Assembly: GCA_009711825.1 (NCBI GenBank)
Contig: VEMY01000038.1
Coordinates: 34,837 to 98,836, forward strand
DNA: 64,000 bases
Direction of reading: 5' to 3'
DNA from: Bacillota bacterium
GTDB lineage: Bacteria; Bacillota; Proteinivoracia; UBA4975; VEMY01
Made by a program: the position numbers and the translations under genes. Shown one piece after another: positions 55,044-63,999 of the stretch (position 1 is the first letter of the stretch; every line of letters begins with the position of its first letter). The notes under the pieces are model-generated. The model was not told the origin of the DNA. It saw only the letters and a program-made list of their open reading frames with translations, and made no database searches.

Positions 55044-55559
55044 GTGACAATCGAGATTAAACGCCTGGAATCCAGGCATCTGACCCAATTTCTCCACCTC
55101 TGCCGGGAACTGGACGCAGAGGGCGCTGGCGTATCGTTTACCCGACTGAAATCCATCGAGGACACCGAGGAACTCCTAGCGGACCAGCGGACCTTTCTCT
55201 ACGGTGCCTTTGAAAATGATAAACTGCTGGGCGTGTTCCGGGCCCGCCAGGGCGGCCCAGGTAAGGAACACTCCTGCTACATTGCCGCCGCCCTTACCGC
55301 CGCCAGTCGCCGTCAGGGAATCGCCCGCAAGTTGATGAATTACGCACTTAAGGATTTGAAAGCCAACGGCATCTGGATGATCCGGGCCTGGGTCTACAGC
55401 AATAATCATCCTTCTATCTGCTCCCTGCTGGATGCCGGCTTTATGTGGGCAGGCACCAACCACTGTCATCAATGGGATGAAAAAGAGCAGGACTATGTCG
55501 ACGACCTGCTCTTTCATAAGGATTTACGCGCTATAGAAGCAAAAGCCGCCAAGGGTTGA
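55044..55559 (+). CDS. GNAT acetyltransferase
   Basis: 171 residues from GTG 55044 behind GGGGGAA (an ATG two bases earlier runs into TGA). Acetyl-CoA site HSCYIAAALTAASRRQGIARKLMNYALKDLKANGIWMIRAWVYSNN is a clear GNAT motif A/B. Acceptor unknown. Its stop codon lies in the terminator hairpin. Confidence 0.9.
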   Translation: MTIEIKRLESRHLTQFLHLCRELDAEGAGVSFTRLKSIEDTEELLADQRTFLYGAFENDKLLGVFRARQGGPGKEHSCYIAAALTAASRRQGIARKLMNYALKDLKANGIWMIRAWVYSNNHPSICSLLDAGFMWAGTNHCHQWDEKEQDYVDDLLFHKDLRAIEAKAAKG

Positions 55560-55573
55560 CCTTGACGGCTTTT
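55541..55573. terminator. bidirectional terminator
   Basis: 14-bp stem (55541-55554 with 55560-55573, one mismatch) with a 5-base loop, overlapping the acetyltransferase stop and meeting the FMN-binding lipoprotein gene. Confidence 0.8.
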
Positions 55574-55576
55574 CAA

Positions 55577-55918
55577 TTACTTTTCTGCCTTGGAGAGGGC
55601 TGAGTTTACAGCGTTGATAACTGCCTCAGAAGTCAAGGTGGCGCCACTTTCAATGTCTACATCGGTTGATTGAGTATCGATTATAGCTTCAGTAACTTTT
55701 GTAAAAGCAGCATCAGCAATGCCTGGGGTCTCAGAGTGTTCACCGATATTAACTGCTACAATCTTATCATTCTCGATTTCGACTTCCACCTCTACATCGC
55801 CATTGTACCCTTTGGCGGAAGCAAAATAAGTTCCATCTTCGTAAATCGAGTCACCCCCACACCCAGCAATTACAGCGACTATCATCATTAAGCAGAGCAA
55901 ACCAACTACTTTACGCAA
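55577..55918 (-). CDS. FMN-binding-domain lipoprotein
   Basis: 113 residues from TTG 55918 with GGAGG upstream. Lipoprotein signal ...MMIVAVIAGC. The FMN-binding domain carries the DxxSGAT(L)T motif (DIESGATLTS near the C-terminus), where ApbE attaches FMN covalently to the threonine. It lies 32 bases after the flavoprotein gene. The pair resembles surface flavoproteins for extracellular electron transfer. No apbE gene is in the window. Confidence 0.9.
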   Translation of the reverse strand: MRKVVGLLCLMMIVAVIAGCGGDSIYEDGTYFASAKGYNGDVEVEVEIENDKIVAVNIGEHSETPGIADAAFTKVTEAIIDTQSTDVDIESGATLTSEAVINAVNSALSKAEK

Positions 55919-55950
55919 GATACTTTACCTCCGAAAGATTTATTTATTCC

Positions 55951-57318
55951 TTACTTAATATCGGCGACTGCAGTCCGGCCGGCTATTCTTCCGAACACAG
56001 CCAATTGCGCATGGTTAGCGCCCGCACTACGCCCGTCACCAATCATGCCAGTTACACCGCCTGCAGCATAAAGACCCGGGATTGGCTGTCCTGTTGTATC
56101 TAGAACCCGGCTGTCCAGGTCGGTATCGACCCCACCCATTGTTGTATAGCTACCAGGAATAACCTTAGCAGCAACGTAAGGTCCAACGCTAAAGTCGGCA
56201 AACGCATCAGCATCACGTCCATAAGGGGCTACAGTCAACTCATCAAGAATCTTCTCTAGCGATTCAGGGCTGAGATCAGTCTTTGCCGCTAACTCAGAAA
56301 TTGTATCTGCTACAAAAACATGTTCTGACTGCCCAATCTGAGCATTGAGACGCCCTATATTTTCAGCCTCGTCTAGAGGTAAAACCCACCAGGCAAAACC
56401 ATCAGGCTGAGCCAAAATAGCGCTGCTAAGTTCCTCGCGGCTAGCACTTTCATTTACAAAGCGTTCACTTTCGGAATTGACGTAAATACCTCCGTCTGGG
56501 CCGTCTACCCTCACGCCACCAGGGAGATAACCATGACGTACGACCATCCACTCCATACCTACCAATTTTGCTCCCACTTCTTTGGCCATCTTATGCCCAT
56601 CACCCGATGAACTCGGAGGCATCAAACTAGTCTGCAATCCAGCCCATTGCGGTGCATATTTTTCGATCATCTCGGCGTTAGCACCAAACTCACCGGTAGC
56701 TAAAATCACCGATTTTGCATCTATAAGGATTGTATCCACATCTGAAACGGCTTTTACTCCAACCACTCTTCCTTCATCCATTACTAATTCAGTTGCCTTT
56801 GTGTTGAATAATATTTCTACATTCAGCTCCTCAACTTTGTCCATTAAAACCGAGATCAATTCAGCGCCATGATTACTGCCACTGGCATGTTCAGGACGAT
56901 CAGGGGAATCAGGATTGATATACATGTCGTAACCCATCTCAACATACCAGTCTAAAGCATCGCCGATATTTTCTGCAATTACCCTGATATGCTCTAAAGA
57001 GCCCTGTTCCTGACCACCTTTATATACCAAATCAATAAATTCTTCTACAGTATGACCTGCCCCTGCTTCTTCATGCAGTTGGGAGCCGCGACCGCCCAGC
57101 CTGCCTGTACGCAAAGTGGAACCACCAGCAAAACTCATTTTTTCAACAATAATTACATCTGCACCTTGCTCAGCAGCTTCAATTGCTGCTACCAAACCAG
57201 CTCCCCCAGCGCCAATAATAACGACATCAGCAGTATAAGGCTCTTCCTCAGCACCACCGGAGCAGGCCGCCAAGCTAACCAACAACAACAAACTCATAAT
57301 CAGTGCAGTACTACGCAT
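55951..57318 (-). CDS. fumarate reductase/flavocytochrome c-type lipoprotein flavoprotein
   Basis: 455 residues behind AAAGGAGGAG. Lipoprotein signal MRSTALIMSLLLLVSLAAC. FAD motif DVVIIGAGGAGLVAAIEAAEQGADVIIVEK, then catalytic-domain blocks (GGSTLRTG, VILATGEFGANAEMI, PGSYTTMGGVDTDLDSRVLD, AGGVTGMIGDGRSAGANHAQLAVFGRIAG) of the FrdA/urocanate reductase group. Export as a lipoprotein, with a co-transcribed FMN lipoprotein, points to respiratory reduction of an external acceptor. The substrate is unknown. Confidence 0.92.
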   Translation of the reverse strand: MRSTALIMSLLLLVSLAACSGGAEEEPYTADVVIIGAGGAGLVAAIEAAEQGADVIIVEKMSFAGGSTLRTGRLGGRGSQLHEEAGAGHTVEEFIDLVYKGGQEQGSLEHIRVIAENIGDALDWYVEMGYDMYINPDSPDRPEHASGSNHGAELISVLMDKVEELNVEILFNTKATELVMDEGRVVGVKAVSDVDTILIDAKSVILATGEFGANAEMIEKYAPQWAGLQTSLMPPSSSGDGHKMAKEVGAKLVGMEWMVVRHGYLPGGVRVDGPDGGIYVNSESERFVNESASREELSSAILAQPDGFAWWVLPLDEAENIGRLNAQIGQSEHVFVADTISELAAKTDLSPESLEKILDELTVAPYGRDADAFADFSVGPYVAAKVIPGSYTTMGGVDTDLDSRVLDTTGQPIPGLYAAGGVTGMIGDGRSAGANHAQLAVFGRIAGRTAVADIK

Positions 57319-57440
57319 ACAGCTCCTCCTTTAATTGTGTATATAGTTTCACAACCTACCACATCCGTAAGCACATATGAATGCGCTATGCCTATTATAG
57401 TCTTTAATGCCCAACGCCTGGAGGGGAGAAAAGTAACATA

Positions 57441-57466
57441 AAACCAGGGACAAATGTCCCTGGTTT
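57441..57466. terminator. bidirectional terminator
   Basis: Perfect 12-bp stem AAACCAGGGACA / TGTCCCTGGTTT with a 2-base loop, after the response-regulator gene. Confidence 0.85.
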
Positions 57467-57469
57467 TAT

Positions 57470-58084
57470 TTAACAGCCACTATTCTGTTTGTGCCAATAA
57501 AGTGCCGCTTCTGTTCGGTTCTCTAAATCCAGTTTTCTTAAAATCCTGCTCAGATAATTTCTTACGGTTTTTTCCGAAAGGAATAACTGCTTGGCGATTT
57601 GCTTGTTTGTCATCCCCTGGCCAACCAAAGCAAGCACCTCATGCTCTTTTCGTGTAAGCTTCCAGTCATTTCCAACCAGTTGAACAAGATGTTCACTGAC
57701 CTCCGAAGCATAAACACTACGTCCTTGATAGACAGTTTTAATTGCTTTAACAATTGTCTCTGAATTCTCGTATTTAAGAATATAACCTGCTGCCTTTGCT
57801 TCAATTGCTTTTAGAGCCATCTGTCTGTTTATAAAGCCGGATAGCAGTAACACCCGGCAAGAGTGTTCTTCTGTTAACACCCTGCAACAATCTAAACCAT
57901 TGCCATCTTTTAACTGAATATCCATAACAACAACATCCGGCCTGCACTCATCATAAATATTTTTGGCTTCAACCGCAGAATCGGCTTGTCCCACGATTTC
58001 CATATCAGAATCGGCACTTAAGATTGCTGCCATCCCTTGTCGGACAACGGCATGGTCTTCTACCAACATAACTCTAATAGTCAT
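57470..58084 (-). CDS. NarL/LuxR-type response regulator
   Basis: 204 residues. Receiver domain with acidic EDH at residues 9-11, phospho-Asp in DVVVMDIQLKDG and Lys in GYILKYE. The C-terminal LuxR helix-turn-helix has LTRKEHEVLALVGQGMTNKQIAKQLFLSEKTVRNYLSRILRKL. Overlaps the sensor gene by 11 bases. Since it precedes the surface flavoprotein genes on the same strand, it is a likely regulator of them. Confidence 0.94.
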   Translation of the reverse strand: MTIRVMLVEDHAVVRQGMAAILSADSDMEIVGQADSAVEAKNIYDECRPDVVVMDIQLKDGNGLDCCRVLTEEHSCRVLLLSGFINRQMALKAIEAKAAGYILKYENSETIVKAIKTVYQGRSVYASEVSEHLVQLVGNDWKLTRKEHEVLALVGQGMTNKQIAKQLFLSEKTVRNYLSRILRKLDLENRTEAALYWHKQNSGC

Positions 58085-59447
58085 TGGAAACCTGCCCCAC
58101 AGCCCACGGAAGCTTCAGCCCCACCCGAGTGCCGTTCTCATCAGTTTCTATCGAAAAATGGCCACCGACTTCCATCGCCCGTTGACGCATAATCCTGATT
58201 CCTATCCCTCTTTTCCTTTTATTTAAACTAAACCCATGCCCATTGTCGCTAACATGTATTTCTATGCCCTCCAACATATCCTCAAACCGTATAACAATTT
58301 CACTGGCTTCGGAATGCTTTAAAGCATTGGTTACAGCCTCCTGAATAATATAATAACACTGATCAGTTGCGTCACATTGCAGTCCACTTAAGTCCAGACC
58401 AGATGATATTTCGATACGCAGCCTGACATTAGTTAACGCTGAAAGCTGCATAATGTAATTATGCACCCGGTCGATCAAGCTACACTGCTCGGATTGTTTT
58501 ATTTCTTGCTGTAAATAACCTCTTGCCTGTGCCAGCAAGCGAGAAATATGAGATTGAAGCTCCCTTACATTGATTTTATCAGGGTTGGTTGCAATTAAAT
58601 CCATGTGTAACGATAGCGCAAAAATGTCCTGCACAAGATGATCATGAATATCCTGCCCAAGACGTTGACGCTCTTCTAACACTGCCTGGCGACTCCTCAA
58701 CGCTGTTATCCGGGCCACGTTCTCCCACTCAAAAACCTGAATAACCTGCAAAAACATAACGGTTATAACAACAGCTATTACCATCCGCACGACCTCTACT
58801 GGAAAGCCGGTTATACTCTGGAAAACTTGATTGTTGATAACGTTAGCTGGAAACCAGCTTTGCTCACGTATAAGCAAACTGGAAAAAAAACCATAACCCC
58901 AAAACAACATCCCTGCAACCTTCAACTGCCAGAAGCGGGTCAACCCCAGCCGCCCCAAATATTTTGTCAAACGAAACAACCCCCACCCAGCAAAAACAGC
59001 TCCAGGGAAGCCCAAAAAATAATTGTAAATAAAGTGTACAGAAAACAGCACCTGGCTTCCTAACCCATGAAAATATATCTTAGCTGCCACAACTATCATC
59101 CAAATCCCAGCAATACTCAAGGGAATAACCCATAAAGAAGAGAATTTCCGTACGCCTAAATTCTCCAGCAATCTGGAACCAAAGTAAAATAGACAGATAT
59201 ACGAGATAACAGTTAACATTTGCTTTCCCAACAACAGGTGGGGATTCCATTCAGGCACCAACTGGAGAAGCCATGCCAATACAAACCACTCAGAGAGTCC
59301 ATGTAACAAGCCAAACATTCCAAGCCAGATCAAAGGGCGGGCTAATGGTAATTGACTCAACACAACACGGCGATTCTGTAATATTAAGCTAATGCCTAGA
59401 GTAAAATACGCAAGACCGTAACAAAAGTATAACAGAAGTTGGTACAA
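58074..59447 (-). CDS. membrane sensor histidine kinase (HisKA_3)
   Basis: 457 residues from TTG 59447 with GGGGGGA upstream. Seven or so membrane helices in the first ~250 residues act as the sensor. Then the HisKA_3 box EERQRLGQDIHDHLVQDIFALSLHMDL supplies the phosphohistidine, with HATPase motifs ITNALKHS and NGHGFSLNKRKRGIGIR. It pairs with the LuxR-type regulator through overlapping genes. The ligand is unknown; the membrane-embedded sensor suits a signal such as redox state or a quinone-like molecule. Confidence 0.92.
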   Translation of the reverse strand: MYQLLLYFCYGLAYFTLGISLILQNRRVVLSQLPLARPLIWLGMFGLLHGLSEWFVLAWLLQLVPEWNPHLLLGKQMLTVISYICLFYFGSRLLENLGVRKFSSLWVIPLSIAGIWMIVVAAKIYFHGLGSQVLFSVHFIYNYFLGFPGAVFAGWGLFRLTKYLGRLGLTRFWQLKVAGMLFWGYGFFSSLLIREQSWFPANVINNQVFQSITGFPVEVVRMVIAVVITVMFLQVIQVFEWENVARITALRSRQAVLEERQRLGQDIHDHLVQDIFALSLHMDLIATNPDKINVRELQSHISRLLAQARGYLQQEIKQSEQCSLIDRVHNYIMQLSALTNVRLRIEISSGLDLSGLQCDATDQCYYIIQEAVTNALKHSEASEIVIRFEDMLEGIEIHVSDNGHGFSLNKRKRGIGIRIMRQRAMEVGGHFSIETDENGTRVGLKLPWAVGQVSNDY

Positions 59448-59530
59448 ACAATCCCCCCCCTCGTATGTGCAAAGTATAACATACTCTTATTAATATTGAT
59501 AAATAAAATAACGGCAGATAATTCATGCCG

Positions 59531-60274
59531 TTATTGCTTGCTGGACAAAGTGCTAATTGTCGCCACCACAGCGCTCAGCACATCCCCAGCCTGACCGCGT
59601 ACAACTACCTCCGCCAAGTCGTCGCAATTGGTCTCAGCCAAATTGACGATTGCCACCGCCGTCGCCCGGGGCACCAGCCAACAGACCGGGGCCACTTCCA
59701 GGCTCGAGCCCACCACCAGCAGGAGCTCGCACTCATGGGCCCACTGCCAGGCCGTCTCAAAGGCCGGGGGCAAGGCATCGCCAAAAAGCGTTACATCAGG
59801 GCGAAAGATGCCGCCGCACCTACAGCGGGGCGGATTGTCCCCGGCTTCCACCCGGTCCAATAACGCCTTCATTTCCGCCACCTGGCCACAGGCACATGAA
59901 CCAGTACGCAAATGGCCGTGCACTTCCAGCACCTGCCGGCTACCAGCCCGCTGGTGTAAATCATCGATATTCTGGGTTATAATGCCGCGAATCAAACCCT
60001 GTTCTTCCAGCCAGGCCAAGGCGTCGTGGCAGGAATTGGGTTTGGCAGAGGCCAGTTCTCGGAACACCGGCGCGCCCCGCAGCCAAAATTTTGCCGGATC
60101 CCGCTCCAGTACATCCCGGGCAAAGAGTTCCATTGGGTCCATCTGGGCCCAGAGCCCGGTATCGGGGGAGCGAAAATCAGGAATGCCGCTCTCGGTGGAT
60201 GCGCCGGCGCCGGTGAGGGCCACCACATCCCGGGCAGACAGAATTAACTCGGCAAGCGCTTTGACATCATTCAT
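59531..60274 (-). CDS. Sir2 family NAD-dependent protein deacylase
   Basis: 247 residues behind GGGAGGGGA. GAGAS at residues 22-26 with SGIPDFRS, TQNIDDLHQRAG (100-111), catalytic His119 in EVHG and zinc Cys127, Cys129, Cys151 and Cys153 are all present. It removes acyl groups from lysine using NAD+, making O-acyl-ADP-ribose. Overlaps the methyltransferase gene by 4 bases (ATGA). Confidence 0.95.
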   Translation of the reverse strand: MNDVKALAELILSARDVVALTGAGASTESGIPDFRSPDTGLWAQMDPMELFARDVLERDPAKFWLRGAPVFRELASAKPNSCHDALAWLEEQGLIRGIITQNIDDLHQRAGSRQVLEVHGHLRTGSCACGQVAEMKALLDRVEAGDNPPRCRCGGIFRPDVTLFGDALPPAFETAWQWAHECELLLVVGSSLEVAPVCWLVPRATAVAIVNLAETNCDDLAEVVVRGQAGDVLSAVVATISTLSSKQ

Positions 60275-61407
60275 CCTTTTCCCCTCCCTTTAGCCGCCGC
60301 CTGGCGGCGCAGATGTTTCTTGGTTGTCTTGGGCTTAGCTGGTATCGCCCGGCGCTCCTTGCGACTGGCGGCAAGCACCGTATAACCCGCGCCCTCAATA
60401 ATCCGGCAACCACCAAAGAGCGTGCGCAGTTTGCGCAGATACCAGTCGGGCTTTTTCACCACCACATAGAGCCAGCCGCCAAGGCGCAGCCGTCGGGCGG
60501 CAAACTCCAGAAACGAACTTGCCACCCCGTACTCAGTGTGGTAGGGCGGATTGGTGAGGATTAGGTCAAACTCACCCTGCACCGCTGCCGGCCGATGATT
60601 ATGGATAATCAGTCCGTCAGCGCCGGCGGCAGCCAAGTTACGGCGGCAAGCGGTGAGGGCAATCAAATCGTCATCTATATAGACCACTTCTCCGGCCCCC
60701 AAGCGGCTGCAGACCAGGCCAACAACACCGGTGCCGCAGCCCAGGTCCAGTACCCGGGGCCGGGCCCCGGAGGGCACGTCCATGGTCTCCAACATCAACT
60801 TGGTGCCCGTATCTAAGCCGAGGGGCGAAAACATCCCCGGCAAACTGGCCACGGCCACCTCCACGCCCCGGACAGCAGCCGTAAACTGACGCCAGGGCAA
60901 ATCTGGTCTAGCCGCAAGCGGCTCAAATTCGTACAGCGTCCACCCCTCCCCGCCGGCCAGCACCCGGCCATCAGTGTCGGACAGGCGCCCGGCGCCATGG
61001 GGGTCGGCCACCAACACCCGCTTGTTGGCGGCGCTTCGGGCCTGGGCCAGGAGCATCGCCAACGCTTCCGGGGAGGGGAGCGCCTCCAGCACAACTGTCG
61101 CATAATCCGCCGGCGCCGGTGGAAACATCGCCAGCGCTTCAGCGGCAATTCCGTTCTTCTCTGCATTCAGCACAGCCGCCTGGAGGCGGCTGTGCAGGTA
61201 ATCGCCCCAGGTGACACGGCTGCCCTTGCGGGCAGCCGCCAGGCCGGCAATCCCCTGCCAGCTGCCATAGTCCAGCAGGCGCTCGCCCCCCAAGTGAGGG
61301 AGCAGTTCCCGGTAAACCGGAGGGACGCCGCCGCTGGAGATAACCTCCTGATTACCTAACTGCTCTTTGCGGGTTCCCCGGCCGTCATTAATTATCAGGT
61401 TCGGCAC
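60271..61407 (-). CDS. RsmC/RlmG-like class I methyltransferase
   Basis: 378 residues from GTG 61407, selected because GGGAGGG is 6-7 bases upstream; longer reading lies inside nth. Two consecutive methyltransferase-like folds: a degenerate N-terminal half (LLDYGSWQGIAGLAAA) and an active C-terminal half with VLDLGCGTGVVGLVC, VYIDDD and the NPPYH tetrapeptide in LILTNPPYHTEYG. This doubled architecture with NPPY marks 23S/16S rRNA guanine-N2 enzymes (RsmC, RlmG). A basic tail follows. Nested in a DNA-repair and deacylase operon. Confidence 0.88.
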   Translation of the reverse strand: MPNLIINDGRGTRKEQLGNQEVISSGGVPPVYRELLPHLGGERLLDYGSWQGIAGLAAARKGSRVTWGDYLHSRLQAAVLNAEKNGIAAEALAMFPPAPADYATVVLEALPSPEALAMLLAQARSAANKRVLVADPHGAGRLSDTDGRVLAGGEGWTLYEFEPLAARPDLPWRQFTAAVRGVEVAVASLPGMFSPLGLDTGTKLMLETMDVPSGARPRVLDLGCGTGVVGLVCSRLGAGEVVYIDDDLIALTACRRNLAAAGADGLIIHNHRPAAVQGEFDLILTNPPYHTEYGVASSFLEFAARRLRLGGWLYVVVKKPDWYLRKLRTLFGGCRIIEGAGYTVLAASRKERRAIPAKPKTTKKHLRRQAAAKGRGKG

Positions 61408-62041
61408 CAGATTCCCTCCCGGTGTAGAATTGACACATTGGCGCCAGCGCACATTCCTCGCACCGGGGCTTACGGGCCGCACAGAGATTGCGGCCGTGGA
61501 AAATCAGCAAATGGTGAGAATGGCTCCAGCGTTCCCGGGGCAGCGCCTCCATCAACTGGAGCTCGGTTTTCTCCGGGGTCTTGGCCGCCGCCAGCCCCAG
61601 ACGGTTGGCGACCCGGAACACATGGGTGTCTACAGCAATTGCCGGCTCGCCAAAGGCGTTGCTGAGCACGACATTGGCGGTCTTGCGCCCCACCCCGGGC
61701 AGGGCCTCCAGCGCTTCCCGGGTCCCGGGCACCTGGCCGTCGTATTTCTCCACCAGCTCGCGACAGGTGGCGATGATATTTGCCGCCTTATTATTATGCA
61801 ATCCACAACCATGAATCAACTCCCGCAACCTGTCCCCCCCCAGGCCAAGGATTGCCTCCGGAGTGTTGGCCACAGCAAACAAGCGCCGGGTAATCTGGTT
61901 CACCCGGACATCGGTGCACTGGGCCGAGAGGATGGTTGCAATTAAGAGTTCAAAGGCGTTTCTGTGCTCCAGGGCGCAGGCAGCATCGGGATAGAGTTCC
62001 GCCAGCAAATCGAGGATTTCTCCGCTCCGCGCTTGCATCAC
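61388..62041 (-). CDS. nth: endonuclease III (DNA glycosylase/AP lyase)
   Basis: 217 residues. Helix-hairpin-helix LEALPGVGRKTANVVLSNAFGEPAIAVDTHVFRVANRLGL, with the catalytic Lys in GRKTA and Asp in DTHV, and the C-terminal [4Fe-4S] loop CAARKPRCEECALAPMC (C-x6-C-x2-C-x5-C). It excises oxidised pyrimidines. Overlaps the acetyltransferase gene by 4 bases and the methyltransferase by 20. Confidence 0.96.
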   Translation of the reverse strand: MMQARSGEILDLLAELYPDAACALEHRNAFELLIATILSAQCTDVRVNQITRRLFAVANTPEAILGLGGDRLRELIHGCGLHNNKAANIIATCRELVEKYDGQVPGTREALEALPGVGRKTANVVLSNAFGEPAIAVDTHVFRVANRLGLAAAKTPEKTELQLMEALPRERWSHSHHLLIFHGRNLCAARKPRCEECALAPMCQFYTGRESGAEPDN

Positions 62042-62466
62042 TCAACCCACTTATACATCAGCACCCAGTCAATGCCGTGGACATCATGCTTCAGCGCCGC
62101 CTCCACCTGGTAGCCGGCGGCCTCATAAAATCGCTGACTATCGCTGTTCTGGTAAGTCTTGAGGGTCAACTTATGGCAATCCCGGCAGCCCTCCTCGAAG
62201 GCCGCGAGCAGTCGCTTGCCCAACCCCTGATTGCGCCGCTGCTTCTCCACAAGCAACTGGCTCAGGTGACCGACACCGCCCAACTTCCAAAACAAAGCAA
62301 CGGCAACCACCACCCCATCAGTCTCCAACCACACGGTTGTGAAGCGCTTGCGCCAGTGCTCCTGGCCACTCCAGCCAAAGAGCTCCTGATTCGCCTCGGG
62401 CCAGTGGGTGTTCATAAACTCCCGAACCGCTTCTGTCGGTTCACCCGCATGTCTGTGAATCTGCAT
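62038..62466 (-). CDS. GNAT acetyltransferase
   Basis: 142 residues from ATG 62466 behind GAGGTGATAAG. HLSQLLVEKQRRNQGLGKRLLAAFEEGCRDCHKLTLKTYQNSDSQRFYEAAGYQVE is the GNAT acetyl-CoA core. First gene of an operon running acetyltransferase-nth-RsmC-like-Sir2, coupled by short overlaps. Substrate unknown. Confidence 0.9.
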   Translation of the reverse strand: MQIHRHAGEPTEAVREFMNTHWPEANQELFGWSGQEHWRKRFTTVWLETDGVVVAVALFWKLGGVGHLSQLLVEKQRRNQGLGKRLLAAFEEGCRDCHKLTLKTYQNSDSQRFYEAAGYQVEAALKHDVHGIDWVLMYKWVE

Positions 62467-62617
62467 TCTTATCACCTCGCACACTAACTCCCCTAAGTAT
62501 ATCGAAAAATGCCGACAGCGGCAAAATGTGCCAGAGGCCACGAGTATCTGCTCGGCCCTGTCAGGTTAATTGTGCTTCTGATATAATCAGTACATCTTGC
62601 AAGTCTGGGGGAGAATA

Positions 62618-63181
62618 ATGCTATTTCAGGAAGTATGGCCTTTTTTAATGCTGGTGACAATATTGCTTGCACATCTGCTCTACATCTGGACCCGTTTGCG
62701 CTTGGAACTGGGGAAAAGACATTTCCTGATGATAACGCCACGCAAAAGAGCCGGTTTAATACTCATCGGCCTGCTGATTGTCTTGACAATCGGCTTGTGC
62801 ATAGACGCCTATAGATCAATACAGGTCTGGCAACATAGCCCGGAAAATGCCGAATTCTTTAAAGAGTATTACCTGCGAACCATGTACCGTCAAATACTCT
62901 CAGCTGCCTCCTCGGCCTTGATGTTTGTGCTATACTTCTGGGATGGGCAGGTCAGGGAACGGGGGATCTACACAGGCCGCCTCTATCCTTTGGAGCAATT
63001 ACAAGGATTTGAGCATGATGGCAGCGTAATCAAAATACACACAACCCGCAAAGCCTTTCTTTCCCCTAAGCCAAAGCAAATCCGCTGGAAGCTAAGGACA
63101 GTGGGCGAGGCCAGGCAAGTAATCGGTGCATTGAAAGCAATTGGCATCAATGAAGCAGAAACTCCCGACTCAGATGATTAA
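62618..63181 (+). CDS. hypothetical membrane protein
   Basis: 187 residues from ATG 62618 behind GGGGGAG. Three hydrophobic helices (about residues 8-26, 45-63 and 95-115), then a ~70-residue cytoplasmic domain (RGIYTGRLYPLEQLQGFEHDGSVIKIHT) like the PH-like/DUF5673 tail of small regulatory membrane proteins. That last comparison is tentative. Single gene; function unknown. Confidence 0.7.
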   Translation: MLFQEVWPFLMLVTILLAHLLYIWTRLRLELGKRHFLMITPRKRAGLILIGLLIVLTIGLCIDAYRSIQVWQHSPENAEFFKEYYLRTMYRQILSAASSALMFVLYFWDGQVRERGIYTGRLYPLEQLQGFEHDGSVIKIHTTRKAFLSPKPKQIRWKLRTVGEARQVIGALKAIGINEAETPDSDD

Positions 63182-63323
63182 TAAATGCTCCCAGAACAGG
63201 ACTCCCAATTAGAGTCCGCTCCCTGACAAACTTTTAGGTAATCTTTAGGTAGAATTGCTCCAAAATAGTGTAAAATTAACTTGGGCAACTTGGGCAATAA
63301 AAACGATAGGGGGTGTGAGCATT

Positions 63324-63554
63324 TTGACCATGGGTAAAGTTAACAAGATAGTGGTCGTTTGTTTAGCAGTACTATTCCTCTTCTCACAGTTTATTGCCGG
63401 TTGCAGCGGAAGTATCGGCAGTGACCCCGCGTCTGGCGACTCCGAAATTGAAAATGGTGATGTCCGCTGGCTTTGGTTGGCGGGTGCTGGCTTCGCTTTT
63501 CTGCTACTGTTTATGGTCCTATGGGCGAAGTTTGGTCGCAACACCGGTCCATAA
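63324..63554 (+). CDS. small lipoprotein with a C-terminal helix
   Basis: 76 residues from TTG 63324 (AGGGGGTG upstream), with an alternative ATG at 63330. Signal and lipobox near VVVCLAVLFLFSQFIAGC, a short Ser/Asp/Glu-rich stretch, and a second helix LWLAGAGFAFLLLFMVLWAKFG. It is both lipidated and membrane-spanning. Function unknown. Confidence 0.65.
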   Translation: MTMGKVNKIVVVCLAVLFLFSQFIAGCSGSIGSDPASGDSEIENGDVRWLWLAGAGFAFLLLFMVLWAKFGRNTGP

Positions 63555-63559
63555 ACCCA

Positions 63560-63595
63560 AAAAACCAGGGATCCGAATACGGACCCCTGGTTTTT
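63560..63595. terminator. bidirectional terminator
   Basis: Stem 63560-63575 with 63580-63595 (AAAACCAGGG and CCCTGGTTTT core, one mismatch), T-rich on both sides. Confidence 0.85.
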
Positions 63596-63641
63596 GATTT
63601 CATACAATCTGCAACTTCCCAACCTGCCACCACATTATCCC

Positions 63642-63850
63642 TCAGACAATCCACCGCTTTTTGATATTTTGGGCACAGAGTGTAAAAAGCAGCACGCTAA
63701 AGGCAAGCAACACGCCAAAGCTCAAACCGAGATGCAGATGGCCGGCGCCATCAATAGCGTGTTTCAGCACGTCAACTCCGTATGTAAGCGGCAATGCATA
63801 GGACAAGGGTTGTATAAATACCGGTAGCTGAGATATGGTGTTTTTGCTGA
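63642..63850 (-). pseudogene. C-terminal remnant of an ABC-2 type permease
   Basis: Minus-strand frame ending at TGA 63642 reads ISQLPVFIQPLSYALPLTYG followed by VDVLKHAIDG, a ~20-residue helix (LSFGVLLAFSVLLFTLC) and KKRW, which is the C-terminal PLTY-type end of ABC-2 permeases. Coding similarity fades upstream near 63850, and 50 bases further a palindromic element begins. The gene is therefore truncated or disrupted, although part may continue beyond the window. Confidence 0.6.
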
Positions 63851-63899
63851 ACCATATAGCCCAAAAGTTGACGGTATTGCCTGTCCAACAACTGCTAGG

Positions 63900-63999
63900 T
63901 ATAATGACCTTATCTTATGAAAGGAAAGGACGCCCCGTTAGCGTGCTACCCATTACAGCAGCACCAGGGCGTCCCAACTCAAAAACCATGGTCATTATA
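63900..63999. mobile_element. short inverted-repeat element or IS end
   Basis: Bounded by TATAATGACC (63900-63909) and its inverted copy GGTCATTATA (63990-63999), with an inner inverted pair GGACGCCC (63928-63935) and GGGCGTCC (63967-63974). No ORF is present. It may be a 100-bp MITE-like element or one end of a larger insertion sequence continuing past the window. Confidence 0.55.
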
